A stretch of DNA of 64,000 bases, taken from NCBI GenBank assembly GCA_028015205.1, contig JAPWFG010000021.1, forward strand, positions 682,001-746,000, written 5' to 3'. The position numbers were made by a program, and so were the translations under genes. Below are positions 33,320-44,988 of this stretch, piece after piece; the stretch's first letter is position 1; every line of letters begins with the position of its first letter. Origin of the DNA: Mytilisepta virgata. Its lineage: Eukaryota > Mollusca > Bivalvia > Mytilida > Mytilidae. The notes below the pieces were generated by a model that was given only the letters and a program-made list of their open reading frames with translations, made no database searches and was not told the DNA's origin.

Positions 33320-34145
33320 AATAGTAAAAAGCTCTAAGCTTGATACATATTCATCATTTAAAAACAACTTCTGCCTTGAACCAAATCTTAATATAATATC
33401 TCATAGTAACAAAAGAAAATATTTGTCTAGATTAAGAATATAAGTGCCCACACTCTGGAAATAGAAAGAGGCAGATATAAACACAAAATAAGAAAAGAAA
33501 GGCTATGCCACTTATGTAATAAAGTGGAAGACGAAGTACACTTCCTACTGGATTGTGAGTTATATAAGGAAAATAATATTAAATTTAAAAATATCATGGA
33601 TAGAGAGGTTCCAAATATTACATCTTTAAAGAAGAAACACCAGTTCAATTTTCTTATGATAAATGAAGATAAGTATATCTTGTCTGCAGTGAGTGATATT
33701 GTTTTTGAGAATTTTCAGACCAAAGACCATAGGTTTTCAAACGTAATGTAATATATATATATATAATATGCCTCCCTTGCTGAGTGAGAACCTTCCACCT
33801 TCAGGTAGGGGTTTATAATCCCTTGGTTTGCCGACTGCTCTCCGTGGAATAAATTTTATAAAAGACCTTTTTGTAAAATTCTAATTTTGTGTTAAATACT
33901 ATGTTATATATTGATATTTGTCAGCACAGTGGAAAGCCAATAAAGTTCAATTGGAGTTAGCTCTCTTTGGTTGGTGTTGGATTTTAACTGTGCCACGTGA
34001 ATGGTATTACAATCAAAATCATTTTAACATGCCATTTGTGTGATTACTATGCTACAATTTTGTTTATCTTTATGTTGAAATGTAATTGATATGCTCGTTT
34101 GGGCCATTAATTGGAAATAAACATATCTTATCTTATCTTATCTTG
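33320..34145 (+). pseudogene. 5'-truncated LINE, C-terminal zinc-knuckle region
   Basis: Translation: SKLDTYSSFKNNFCLEPNL, KRKYLSRLRI, frameshift, PTLEIERGRYKHKIRKERLC, HLCNKVEDEVHFLLDCELY (CxxC..H..C), to the stop at 33749-33751. The 3' UTR ends AATTGGAAATAAACATATC and a (TTATC)n tail at 34118-34145. The tail matches the 22526-22656 fragment. Confidence 0.75.
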
Positions 34146-35018
34146 TATGAACAGGTAAAAAGGAAAATTGCATAAAAAATTGTTTTTAAGAACCTCAGAA
34201 AATTCCAAGAAAATTATCAACTCGTTAATTGGGGTCCATTTTAAAATAACAGTGACTTCTTCAGTAATAATCCTGTAGTTTTGTATGTATGGTTCCATGA
34301 AATATTTCCTAACTTAATTAGATCATGTCTAACAACATAGGTTGCATATCAATTTAAATGGAAGCTTAAAGTCTTTGAAACCAATGGAGATCAAAAGCTT
34401 GATGTGAATCTTTCAAGGAAAGATCTTAAAAATAAAATGTTAGTTTAGTTATTTTTTTAAAAATTTTAACTGGATATTTACTGTAATTAGATTTTAAAAA
34501 TCTCACCTGACACTTTTTGGCCAATTAAATCAAATAAATAGACAGAAATAATAATAGTTTCGATAATTAAGTGTTAATGACTCAAGTATTGGCATCAAAG
34601 TATCAAGCATATGCCTTTTTTCTGCTCTGTAATTGTTGAATTGTTTTATTAACATTTATCCCTTCAAGTTCAGAGTTGTTATGAAAACTTGTTAAATACA
34701 TGCCTCGTGCTTTTCACCAATGAATCTGTTTTTGAAAGTAAATAGAACATATGAAGTTCACTACTACTGAGAGAAAGGTCATATACAACGTATAAGGTCA
34801 AGCAGCCAAAAAACCTAATTACAGTACTGGATAATGATCTTAGCAGAAATGTGATAAACATTATAATAGACAATATGCAACCAGTCAAGTCTTAGATTAT
34901 ACTAGTTATCAATTTCAGAAGAGAATTTTTCAACTCTCACTAACCAAAAATAAATAATTGTAATTGGTGGCCATTCAAGTTGCTTAGATGGAAGAACATA
35001 GACTATACACTGTAATAA
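34146..35018. other. No recognisable gene or repeat
   Basis: AT-rich intergenic sequence; nothing supported. Confidence 0.5.
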
Positions 35019-35721
35019 ACAGCTGCGCCACGAGCGCATGATACGCCCGTCGTCTTGTGAAAAAACATAATGTTTTTGGAATTATCCTTTATTTGGTGGA
35101 GCTGCTGGTGGGATGTATATGGAAACCCGGCAAAACATAAGCGTGTAAACTTTTAAGCAATAGAGATACGGCGCTAAATGTGACCAAAAAAGACTACCTT
35201 TTTCACCAAAAAGCTCAATAAAAATTCAATAACTCAAATATAAAATAAAGAATCATCACGAAAAAGTATACAGATCTTCAGATTAATATAACTAAGAAGT
35301 GTATAAAGTTTTATGCAATAATCATAAATCGTTTTTGAGATACGGCGCGACATGTGAAACCCCCCTCCCTCCATTTTTAAGAATCATCACGAAAAAGTAT
35401 ACAGATCTTTAGATTAATATAACTAAGAAGTGTGTAAAGTTTTAAGCAATAATCATATATCGTTTTTGAGATACGGCGCGACATGTGAAAAAAACACACT
35501 TCTGTTTTAGTTACAAAGTCCCGCAACTCAAAAAGTTTTAATCTTATTTTCACCAAAAAGTATACAGATCGTTTGACCATCATAAGAAACAACTATGTTA
35601 AGTTTCGTGAAATTTGGATGAGTCGTTCTCAAGTTACGGCGCGACATGTTTACGACGGACAGACGAACACCGGACATTTGTATACCATAATACGTCCCGT
35701 CAAAATTTTGACGGGCATATA
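35019..35721 (+). repeat. F4 repeat, long copy
   Basis: 5' AACAGCTGCGCCACGAGCGC (GCGC-CACGA-GCGC stem), then internal modules (GAATCATCACGAAAAAGTAT at 35252 and 35380, ~130 bp apart). 3' perfect palindrome CCCGTCAAAATTTTGACGGG (35696-35715) followed by CATATAAAAAA. Non-coding. Confidence 0.8.
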
Positions 35722-36107
35722 AAAAATGGGAGGTTTATGTCATTAAATTTATTCACCATATATATCAATTCTAATATTACTACTGTCATTAAACCTTGGT
35801 CTATGGAACGATTTTTCATAGATTTAGTACCTTAATCAAATTGGACTGTCATCATTTAATTGATAGATGCAATAAGCTCAGTAGTAACTGAAATAATAGA
35901 ATTTATCTGATTTTGTTCAATCATTTCTTCCAAGGAAACAAATCAGTAAATGTTCAGAACAGGATTTGGACATATTCATTTAGTAACAGAACAATAAGAA
36001 AAGTTTCCATAGTACAGAACCATAACTATTCCATCTCTAAAATGTTATGAACACAAAATATTTTCTCTCCAAATAATACATTGACATTAACTAGTTACAT
36101 TTAACAT

Positions 36108-37650
36108 CATGCAATGACAAAAATATGTACCCTTCTCAAAATGTAATGACACAAAGTAGGTAAAAGTCCCAGCATGCAATGACACCAGCTATGTACCCTT
36201 CTCAGCATGCAATGACAAATTATGTACCCAGAATCTCATGCAATGGCAAAAAATAGGTACCCTTCTCATCATGCAGTGTTGCCACTGGACGTTAAGCAAC
36301 GATCAATCAATCAAACATCATGCAGTGAAACATACTACATGTAGATACCCAGGAGATCATATCTTATTGCCTTGGTATTCTTTTGCAGATACACAAACTA
36401 GGTACCCTCCTCAACATGCAATGACACAACTAGGTACCCTTCTCAACATTCAATGACACAACTAGTTACCCTCCTCAACATGCAATGACACAACTAGGTA
36501 CCCTTCTCAACATTCAATGACACAAAAAGGTACCCTTCTCAACATTCAATGACACAACTAGTTACCCTTCTCAACATGCAATGACACAACTAGGTACCCT
36601 TCTCAACATGCAATGACACAACTAGGTACCCTTCTCAACATAGAATGACACAACTAGTTACCCTTCTCAACATGCAATGACACAACTAGGTACCCTTCTC
36701 AACATGCAATGACACAACTAGGTACCCTTCTCAACATTCAATGACACAACTAGGTACCCTTCTCAACATACAATGACACAACTAGGTACCCTTCTCAACA
36801 TGCAATGACACAACTAGGTACCCTTCTCAACATGCAATGACACAACTAGGTACCCTTTTCAACATGCAGACACAAAAAGGTACCCTTCTCAACATGCAAA
36901 GACACAAATAGGTACCCTTCTCAACATGCAATGACACAACTAGGTACCCTTCTCAACATGCAGTGACACAACTAGGTACCCTTCTCAACATTCAATGACA
37001 CAACTAGGTACCCTTCTCAACATACAATGACACAACTAGGTACCTTTCTCAACATACAATGACACAACTAGGTACCCTTCTCAACATGCAATGACACAAC
37101 TAGGTACCCTTTTCAACATGCAAAGACACAAATAGGTACCCTTCTCAACATGCAAAGACACAAATAGGTACCCTTCTCAACATGCAATGACACAACTAGG
37201 TACCCTTCTCAACATGCAATGACACAACTAGGTACCTTTCTTAACATGCAATGAAACAACTAGGTACTTTTCTCAACATACAATGACACAAATAGGTATC
37301 CATCTCAACATGCAATGACACAACTAGGTACCTTTCCCAACATGTAATGACACAAATAAGTACCTTTCTCAACATGCAATGACACAACTAGATACCCTTC
37401 TTACCATGCAATGAAACAACTAGGTACCTTTCTCAACATACAATGACACAAATAGATACCCATCTCAAAATGCAATGACACAACTAGGTACCCTTCTTAA
37501 CATGCAATGAAACAAATAGGTACCCTTCTCAACATGCAATGACACAACTAGGTACCCTTCTCAACATGCAATGACAAATAGGTACCCTTCTCAAAATGTA
37601 ATGACACAAGTAGGTACCCTTCTCAACATGCAATGATATATACCAGGTAC
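36108..37650 (+). repeat. 32-bp minisatellite (~48 units)
   Basis: Unit AACATGCAATGACACAACTA + GGTACCCTTCTC. Homogenised in the centre and diverged at both edges. A SINE-tail-like fragment (CCACTGGACGTTAAGCAACG and ATCAATCAATC) interrupts it near 36285-36320. Confidence 0.95.
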
Positions 37651-38306
37651 CCAGAAGATCATACTATGACACCAACTAAGTACCCAAAACCTCATGTAAT
37701 GAAACAAACTATAGTTGAACAAATGACTTTTACCACAAGAAAATTGTAATTACTGGTACATTTTTAACTTAATTACAAAATTGATCATATGTTGTTGGAA
37801 ATATAAGTTTTTGCCACATCTGTATCATAAATTTTTTATTATCTTTTGTCACAAACTAGATAAATATAAAATATGGAATATGTGGGAAAACATTTCACAA
37901 ATATGTATCTAATTTTTGTGCAGTTTCAGTAGTGTAGGGCAAATACTGTTTCAGATTATATTTGGCATGATTATGCAGATAAAACTAAAAAGATATTTCA
38001 AAAGTTATTAATGCATTCCTAACCCATAAACATTATCCCTGAACTACAGAAATGACATGACCACTTTACAGAGATTTTCATCTCTGAGGTCATTTTATGC
38101 TGATTTTTCTACCTACATGTCTATTTGAGAAGTGGCATAAAGCATGTACAGAAAACTCTGTGCATCAAAAAGGTATTTCTGAAATAAAATGAAAAAAGAA
38201 AAATGTCTCATATTTTATTGGTCACTCTGTTTATGTATAAATATGTCTTCGTTTCTGTTCACAAACAATAATTGTCAGTTGAACAGCTTCAGTGGAGTTC
38301 ACTGAT
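37651..38306. other. 3' flank of the minus-strand gene
   Basis: No coding signal. Contains the probable poly(A) signal at 38214-38219. Confidence 0.4.
38214..38219 (-). terminator. Polyadenylation signal of the minus-strand gene
   Basis: AATAAA on the minus strand about 88 bp after the stop codon at 38307-38309. Confidence 0.45.
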
Positions 38307-38404
38307 TTACTTTGTTTCATCTTTAACTATTTTCTTATATAAATCTCGCCATTCTGGCGAAGCTGGATAAATACCTGCATCTCTGGCTAAATATACCATA
38401 TTAG
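38307..38404 (-). CDS. Unrecognised gene, terminal coding exon
   Basis: Acceptor TTTTACAG (AG at 38406-38405); CT completes an Ala codon, then NMVYLARDAGIYPASPEWRD.. to TAA. Confidence 0.6.
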
Positions 38405-39518
38405 CTGTAAAATAAATAACACCTAATAATAAATCAGTTGTGTATTTCTTTAATATATCAGTTACCAAATTCAACAGCCTAAGTTACCCTAAAATGTTAA
38501 ATTTACTTTGGACCTGATTGGAAATTCAGATTTATAGGAAGTGTATCCTTCTTCTATGGAACAAGTGACAACCAAATGAGCAGAAATGATTCTTATGAGA
38601 TTGAGAACAGACTACTTATTGTTACTTTGGTGCTTTATGCTAATAAACATGGCTGTTGTCTTTTCAAATGGGATTTCTGATTGGTTCAATTTTTAAGTTC
38701 TCTAACCATACTTGACCAATTGGACTGAAAACTTTTATCAACCAAAATAGCAATTACTAGGTATTTTTCATTTTTTTTTTTAGGTGCTGATTTCAAGGAA
38801 CTTAAAAAGGCATAATTTAGTGAAGGAAAAGGGAAGGTCCAACTGTAAAAGGTAGCAGCATACAAATTTCTCATGGAAATACTCAAATGAATTCTAGGAC
38901 AGAAAAACTAGTGATCTAAAGTTCATGGAAATATTTTATATTTTGACTGTTTCAATGGCAATGTTAGGCATTTTGAAAATTTCAAGACCTGATTGCACAT
39001 CTTGACATGGTGCTAGACCTTTCTATGAAGCTTTATGAAGATTGGACTACCAGTGCCCTTGGTAGGGCAAAAAAAAGTCTCCCAAACATTTGGGGCAACT
39101 TAATAATAAGGAAGTAAAAACAGTAAGTCTCCAAACAAAGTTTGGGAGACTCAATGATTAGGCAGAAAACACCTATGTACTAGTACATGTAGTATAAATC
39201 TGAGTACAATAAAAAGGTCATATAACCTCTGTGCACCTTATGCAACTTCTTAATGATCGTATCAACAACTACTAGAATTTATATATAAATTATACAACAT
39301 ATCTGAGAGGATTATTACTGAACCCCTCTCCCTTCCCACTACTATGTTATTTTGAAAATTCTGCTGAAGCCAGCTGAAATATTAAAACACTTTAATGTAG
39401 CTCATAAAATACTTGCCTTTGTCAGCCTCCTTATGTAAAATTCTAGCCTTTTCTGCTTTCTTTCTTCTAATGACATCTTCTCTCGCCAAAATCTTGGCTT
39501 CCCTCTTTTCATATTTAT
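38307..39518 (-). CDS. Unrecognised gene, last two coding exons
   Basis: Two minus-strand exons, 39518-39417 and 38404-38307, give DKYEKREAKILAREDVIRRK, KAEKARILHKEADK, then ANMVYLARDAGIYPASPEWR, DLYKKIVKDETK and TAA. The first part is a Lys/Glu/Arg-rich helix; the end is an aromatic, Pro-containing tail. The joining intron reads AAAG|GCAAGT..TTTACAG|CT: a GC-AG intron, since using the nearby GT would create a stop. The small basic coiled product resembles some mitochondrial ribosomal or assembly proteins, but I do not recognise it. Upstream exons (higher coordinates) were not found. Confidence 0.6.
39417..39518 (-). CDS. Unrecognised gene, penultimate exon
   Basis: Acceptor AAATTACAG on the minus strand (AG at 39520-39519); donor GCAAGT (39416-39411). 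102 nt, starting with two bases and ending with one base of split codons. Confidence 0.6.
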
Positions 39519-40199
39519 CTGTAATTTCAAATGCCAAATCCAGATTATAAATCTTTGATTACATTTATGTTGCATTATATCAATTCTAATTTATAACAAT
39601 TATAGAAAATATAAACATAAATTAATCAACATTTCTTACATGCATAATATATAGTTTTTTTATATTGTAATAAATATTATTATAATACATGTATAATAAT
39701 AAAATTACACGTATATAAATGTTTAGCAAATACTCAATTTGCATGAGTCAAACTGATCAGGAAAACTATCAATTTCCTCAGACATTCAAACCAATGTAAT
39801 TTTTGTATCTAACCAAATATCATTTACCCAGGGCACACTAATATTCTGAATTTGTCTTCTAAATAAAATAGACAAAACTTTTATCAAACAAAATAAAATT
39901 TACTACTAACTACTCCTAATTTTGTCATGTTTCAGAAGATGTAGTGGTAAGTGCAAAAGTGTAAAGTGTAAAAATAATGCTGTGTTTCTGGTAACCCAAA
40001 TGACTCTATTTTTTCAGTGATGACTCTAATTTTTTAAGGCTTAAGAAATATACGAAAATATCATGGTGATTTTTGTGCCAAGAAAAGTGCTTGATAAAGA
40101 GATTGCAAGTGCTCTTCAACATAGAGGTACAAAATATACTAGTTAAAGCTGCAACATGCCTGTGGCAGTCATTTTTATTGAAAGAAAAGGTAAACTAGA
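39519..40199. other. No feature seen
   Basis: AT-rich sequence, probably intron of the minus-strand gene; no upstream exon found. A 12-bp hairpin (AGTCTCCCAAAC / GTTTGGGAGACT, 39077-39150) lies in the intron between its two exons. Confidence 0.4.
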
Positions 40200-40738
40200 T
40201 CTGAGCCTGTATAGCTCATCTGGCTTCTATTAGCCATATGAAAATATCAGCTCTGTATCCACAAGGCTGTTGAAGAAATGAAAAATGTCAAAGTCAAGTG
40301 ACCTTGAACTGAAAAAGTTTCTGTACTTCCATATGAGACTCCTGCCAATCTGCCAATAAGTTTCTGAGCAAACGACAAAACATTCATTTCCCATATGGTT
40401 TACATGGAAACTATGAACAGCCGCAGCCGTCGGACGAGCAGATAAATCTCGATCAAAAGTGGACAGTTTGTAGATGGTAATGCTGTCATCAGTCCTGCAA
40501 AGTTTCAAAACATTTCATAATGTAGTTTCAGAGTATGAGATTTTTGAAAATTGGCCAATAAAAATCAAATATGGCCTCTGGTGGCCATGTTATACCAAAG
40601 GTGGAATGTTTGTAGTGGTCAATCTATACTTCATTCCTACTAAGTATGGTTACAATCTACCATGTAGTTTCAGGGAAGATCAAAATGTGAAAAGTTTAGG
40701 GACGACGGACATAGGCCGACATGGGCTATAGGCCAGGT
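40200..40738 (-). repeat. F1 modular repeat, minus copy
   Basis: Minus-strand 5' end TTAGCTTACCTGGCCTATAG followed by GTCCGTCGTCCC; the other end reads AGCTATACAGGCTCAG. A diverged short family member. Confidence 0.6.
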
Positions 40739-40919
40739 AAGCTAAAATAATTGACCTATTGATCTTAGGCAACATTACAGGAAGCACAAGATTTTTTTAG
40801 GCCTAAGGATTTTAAATTCAATGATTGCTTTTTGTTATGTACAATAAAAATATAATGGTATAATAGATGTCAAACTGATTGTCAAGGATTCTGAAAGTCT
40901 TGCTGAGCAAAACAATGTC

Positions 40920-41260
40920 CCCTAATGGCTAAAGCTATATTTTGACAATAATTCCTATTTCAAAGGGAAATAACACTCACAATAATTTTCAAATCAGCGT
41001 GAAACTCAAACCTGATATTAAGCTCATCATTATAAGCTCATATACCAAAAATAAGATCAGTTGTAATAAGGGTTTGCAAGAAAAAAAAGTCTGGAAAACT
41101 AATATTTTGATAACAATTCCTTTTCCCAAGGGCAATAACCCTCACAATAATTATACAATCACCATGTAACTCTAACTTGATCTGTATCTCATCATTATGA
41201 GCTCATTTACCAAAAACATGTTGGTTATTCAGTTTCTGAAAAAAGTCCCGGAAAACTGTA
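40920..41260 (-). repeat. F6 repeat modules, minus strand
   Basis: Two ~170-bp modules whose reverse complement (TTATAATGATGAGCTTA, TTATTGTGAGTGTTATTTCC) matches the plus-strand F6 copy at 55432-55735 (TTATAATGATGAGCTACAG, TTATTGTGAGAGTTATTGC). Confidence 0.6.
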
Positions 41261-43227
41261 GTGACTGACAGAATGCAAACCTATAGTCAATCTATTGTTG
41301 TGTACTTCAGTAACACAACAAGGACTTCCACTCAAACCAGGTGTCATCTTGAAAATAGTGGGATTTTCTACATGCCGATCATTTGCTGTAACTTTAAGAT
41401 GAAGAACAGTAAGAAAAGTACTGTTCCTCTGCTTAACCTTTCACCACAAAATTTTAAAGTTGCAATGTTTATTTGTATAAAAAAATCAGTTTATTTTAAT
41501 TTTATTTGCTTTGTATGTCTGTCACTTACTCCTTTTAGTGATGCCATACATAATTCCACTAATCACTGCTACATATCTAGCACCCTGAAAAATATTAACA
41601 TTGAAGATCCTGATATACTATACTCTGTTGGCAATTTGTACATGCCATGAGTCTTTATATTTTAGATAATCATGGTTAATTTATTTATAGTGAATGTTTT
41701 CTATCATGTAACTGCAATTGTCTACAATTTTTTGTCAATCAAGTAACTTCTTCACTCTTCAGTGGTTTTTGTTACTCTGTTACTATTGCCCCTTTAATTG
41801 GTTAATCTTTAAATATATTTATACAGGTATATCATATAGTATATGATAATATTGAGTCATTACAACTAAACTTGCAGTGTCGTCTGATGTTTTTTTTTAA
41901 TGTTTTGAAATATGTTGGTTATTGAGTTTCTGAAAAAAAGTCCCGGAAAACTGTAGTGGCAACTAGACGAAAAAGTATGCAATTTATTCAATTTATAATA
42001 ATTCTTATAAATTTACCTCTTTCCAAAATATTATTAATTACCTTCTCAGGTACAATCAGGCCTAACAAAATTATGTCAACATACTAAAATCATATAATAC
42101 ATTCTTGCAATAAACAACTTTAATTGTTCACCTAAATGAGTTTATTGCCCAGGGCTGGCAGGGGCATTTACCAATCATATTACAAATATGGGTTTTATAA
42201 AATTGTATAGGTAAACTTCTACTTTATTAAACAAAATCCAGTAAACATAATATTTTTACTGAACCAATCAAGGACCCTAAACTGGCACAAGAGGAATATA
42301 TTATAACATAAAAACAGACATAATTAGCTACTAGGGGAAAGTCGGGATATTCCCATCATGCGGGTAAATTCGATCATTAAAAGTCTTCATGTACTATCGT
42401 CATGTTGTTGTCTTTTTTTTGCAGGCAATACACAAATGCCGCAATGCAGCATTTTTTCTTTTGTTTTTGTATGGTGTCACGTGATTATATTTTATAACGC
42501 GATGTTTGATTGTAAGACACACCTCCTTTTAAGCGGTAAATTTCGAAAACTTTATTTCTTTCATAGTCGAGATTCAACACTTGTTCAAGTAAGTTTAAAC
42601 ATTGTTACTTTATTCAATATGATTTATTTCTATGAAATAACATCCAAACATACACTTTTATGTCTATGAACTTTTTAGATATTTAAATTTTATAAGCTTC
42701 TTATATCTTAAGATATTAAGGTTTTTGAATTGGAGACAATCGACTATTTCATAATTTTAACGTACACTGGCGGCTATCAGGAGAAAATGGGGCAGCCCAC
42801 ACTTTCAATTTTTTTTATATATATAGAAAATGGGGGATTTATTTGATAGAAAAATTTGTCAATACTAGGCTTATTACAATCTTTCTGGGCCAAAATTTAG
42901 TAAAGATTCGCAAACAAATTGGGTCTTTAAACCACTGGTGAATCAAGACGTTTTGAAAAGGAAGTCTAAACTATTATTTAAACTAAATATAAGAATAATT
43001 ACGTATAAAGAATCATTGAAAGTATAAGAAATGGTCCGAAATCGGACCCGAAATAGAAAATTTTCCTGTTATATTTTGCAGCATGAAATATTTAATAATT
43101 CCAAACCTATGGAGCGTAGGAATGCATCACTGGGGAAATAAGGAATTGGAAGTTGGGCTCGGGTATTTGAGAGCTGGAAAACCCTAAAGATCAAAATGCA
43201 GTGTGAATCAAGTTTGATGGTTGAACA

Positions 43228-43461
43228 ATGGCTTATCTCAAAAAGGATAATGCCTATATTGTTTCAAGACTGATAAAGTTAGGATTTTCAGACGTAATCA
43301 GCCTTAAGCCCAAAGACAGTGCCGTAGTTAAAGATAAACGTGTTGGACCTCAGCAATTGTGTACCATCGGGTTTAAAGTAAAAGACGGTGTTAATTTGAA
43401 GCCAGCACAAGACTTGTTGAAACTTTTCTGTGTATTTTATGAAATAAAAAATGCTTCCTAA
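43228..43461 (+). CDS. Unrecognised 77-residue open frame inside TIR element
   Basis: ATG at 43228 in context GAACAATGG; the product includes AYIVSRLIKLGFSDVISLKP and LKPAQDLLKLFCVFYEIKN, with balanced composition and protein-like hydrophobic spacing. It could be an exon of a gene carried by the element, or chance. No family recognised. Confidence 0.3.
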   Translation: MAYLKKDNAYIVSRLIKLGFSDVISLKPKDSAVVKDKRVGPQQLCTIGFKVKDGVNLKPAQDLLKLFCVFYEIKNAS

Positions 43462-44483
43462 TATTTACTTTACGCTGAATGGTTATAGAATAGACAAAAA
43501 AAAAAAAAAAAAACAAATTATTCGAAAAGATTTACGTTGGCATTTGCTTTAATGCACCAGATTGTCTCCATTTCGTTTCTAATCTGGGTTTCTTATTACA
43601 ATGTAGTAATATTCTATAGAGTCTGAAAGAAAAGCACTTCGGTTTTTGTGGTCCGTTTCCAGGCAAAAAACTGTGACAAACAAAACAGATACAACAAAAA
43701 ATAAACAAAACAAAATACAAGAGGGATATCAATGACAATCGACGATTTTTTTATCTATCAAACTCCGAACTACAAATGTAAAACAATAAAACTAAAACTG
43801 TTATAAATTAAAATGAACAAATGATGATAATGTATGAGACAATCACCTCCCCCTTCCCAAATTACAACACCAAAAACCGTCATTCAGAAGCCCGGGTTCA
43901 GAAGCCAGATCAAGGATATCAACACACTGGAATACAGATAATTCCAAAAAGAGAAAGAAGTAAAGATTCCTCCACTAGTAATAATATCTATTTATTTATT
44001 GATAATTTAATTTGATTTAAATACTGTATTTTAATTTGCCGAATAGCATAGAGCAACATTGGTTATTCTGTATAACCTGCGGTTTGGTCTTGAGACGTCA
44101 CAAACGGATTAATCTGCCGCTTGTAAATTCAAATAGTCCCATGTCATTATTGTTGCTTGAATCGAGGAATCATTGTATACTTCTGTTTGGAAATACTTCA
44201 ATAACCTGGTTTTGGTCAGTTTACGGCATTCATAAACCGCTTCGGGGTTTATTATGTGTAAACCGACCTAAACCAGGCTATATCGTATAACCTGTTCAAC
44301 AGTTTGAAACATTCCTTAATTATCATATGAGAAGGTATCATTTATAAAATGTTGTAGAAACCGGAAATATTTCAGTTATGATAGTCTTTAGAATTACAAA
44401 AATAAAGGCTATGGAATAAATGCCGGAAAGGCAGCAACCCATTCCTCATTAAAAAATTTCAACAACCAAAAGTGTATTCACCT

Positions 44484-44525
44484 GCGTACAAAGCGCTTTT
44501 CTGGACGAACCTTCATCAGGTACAC
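44484..44525 (-). ncRNA. Second-type hammerhead-like motif
   Basis: Minus strand: stem I GTGTAC with GTACGC (6 bp including one G.T), core CTGATGA (44519-44513), stem II GG-TTCGT-CC flanked by an A.A mismatch, core GAAA (44501-44498), stem III AA/TT with loop GCGC, then T as residue 17. The layout fits minimal hammerheads such as those reported in Penelope-like elements. Stem II is weak and residue 17 is U rather than C or A. Confidence 0.35.
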
Positions 44526-44675
44526 TAAGATCCAAAACAATGGAAGTCAAAATTATAATTCTGCATAGTACAAAATCAAAATTTCTAAACAAAGCTAAAA
44601 ATATAATTAACCTAAATTGTGCAGAGCTCCTATAAAAAATTATACTACACATCACACAATTTAGGAACATAGGTA

Positions 44676-44988
44676 GGGAGCAACCATTTGATTTTCAGAA
44701 GGGGGGGGGGGGGGGGGAGAGGGGTCGTAGGATAAAACGTTAAAATCCTGCCTATTTATTTAGAGAAAAATTGGGTCGTAGCTTTTTTCCAAAGGCCATA
44801 GCGCCGAAAATATTTTATGGATATAAACCACAGATTTTCAGTAAAGTAGGAATACTGTATTTTTATTTCTCCTTACGGCCAAACCTGGATTTTTATTTCA
44901 GGAAAATCTGGGTCCTTGATTTTTATTTCTAATTTTCTCCTACCCCCCCCCCCCCCCCACCAAAAAAATAAATCAAATGGTTGTTCCC
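44676..44988. mobile_element. MITE with 19-bp TIRs, G17 and C16 tracts, 3-bp TSD
   Basis: GGGAGCAACCATTTGATTT at the left end matches GGGAACAACCATTTGATTT (reverse complement at the right end), with GTA duplicated outside (44673-44675 and 44989-44991). A 17-nt G run (44701) and a 16-nt C run (44943) lie just inside the TIRs as part of the inverted arms. It is nested in the 3.1-kb TIR element. Confidence 0.75.

Noticed and set aside
36108..37650. Possible CRISPR-like array (regular repeats)
   Set aside because: Units are contiguous with no unique spacers, in a eukaryotic genome; it is a minisatellite.
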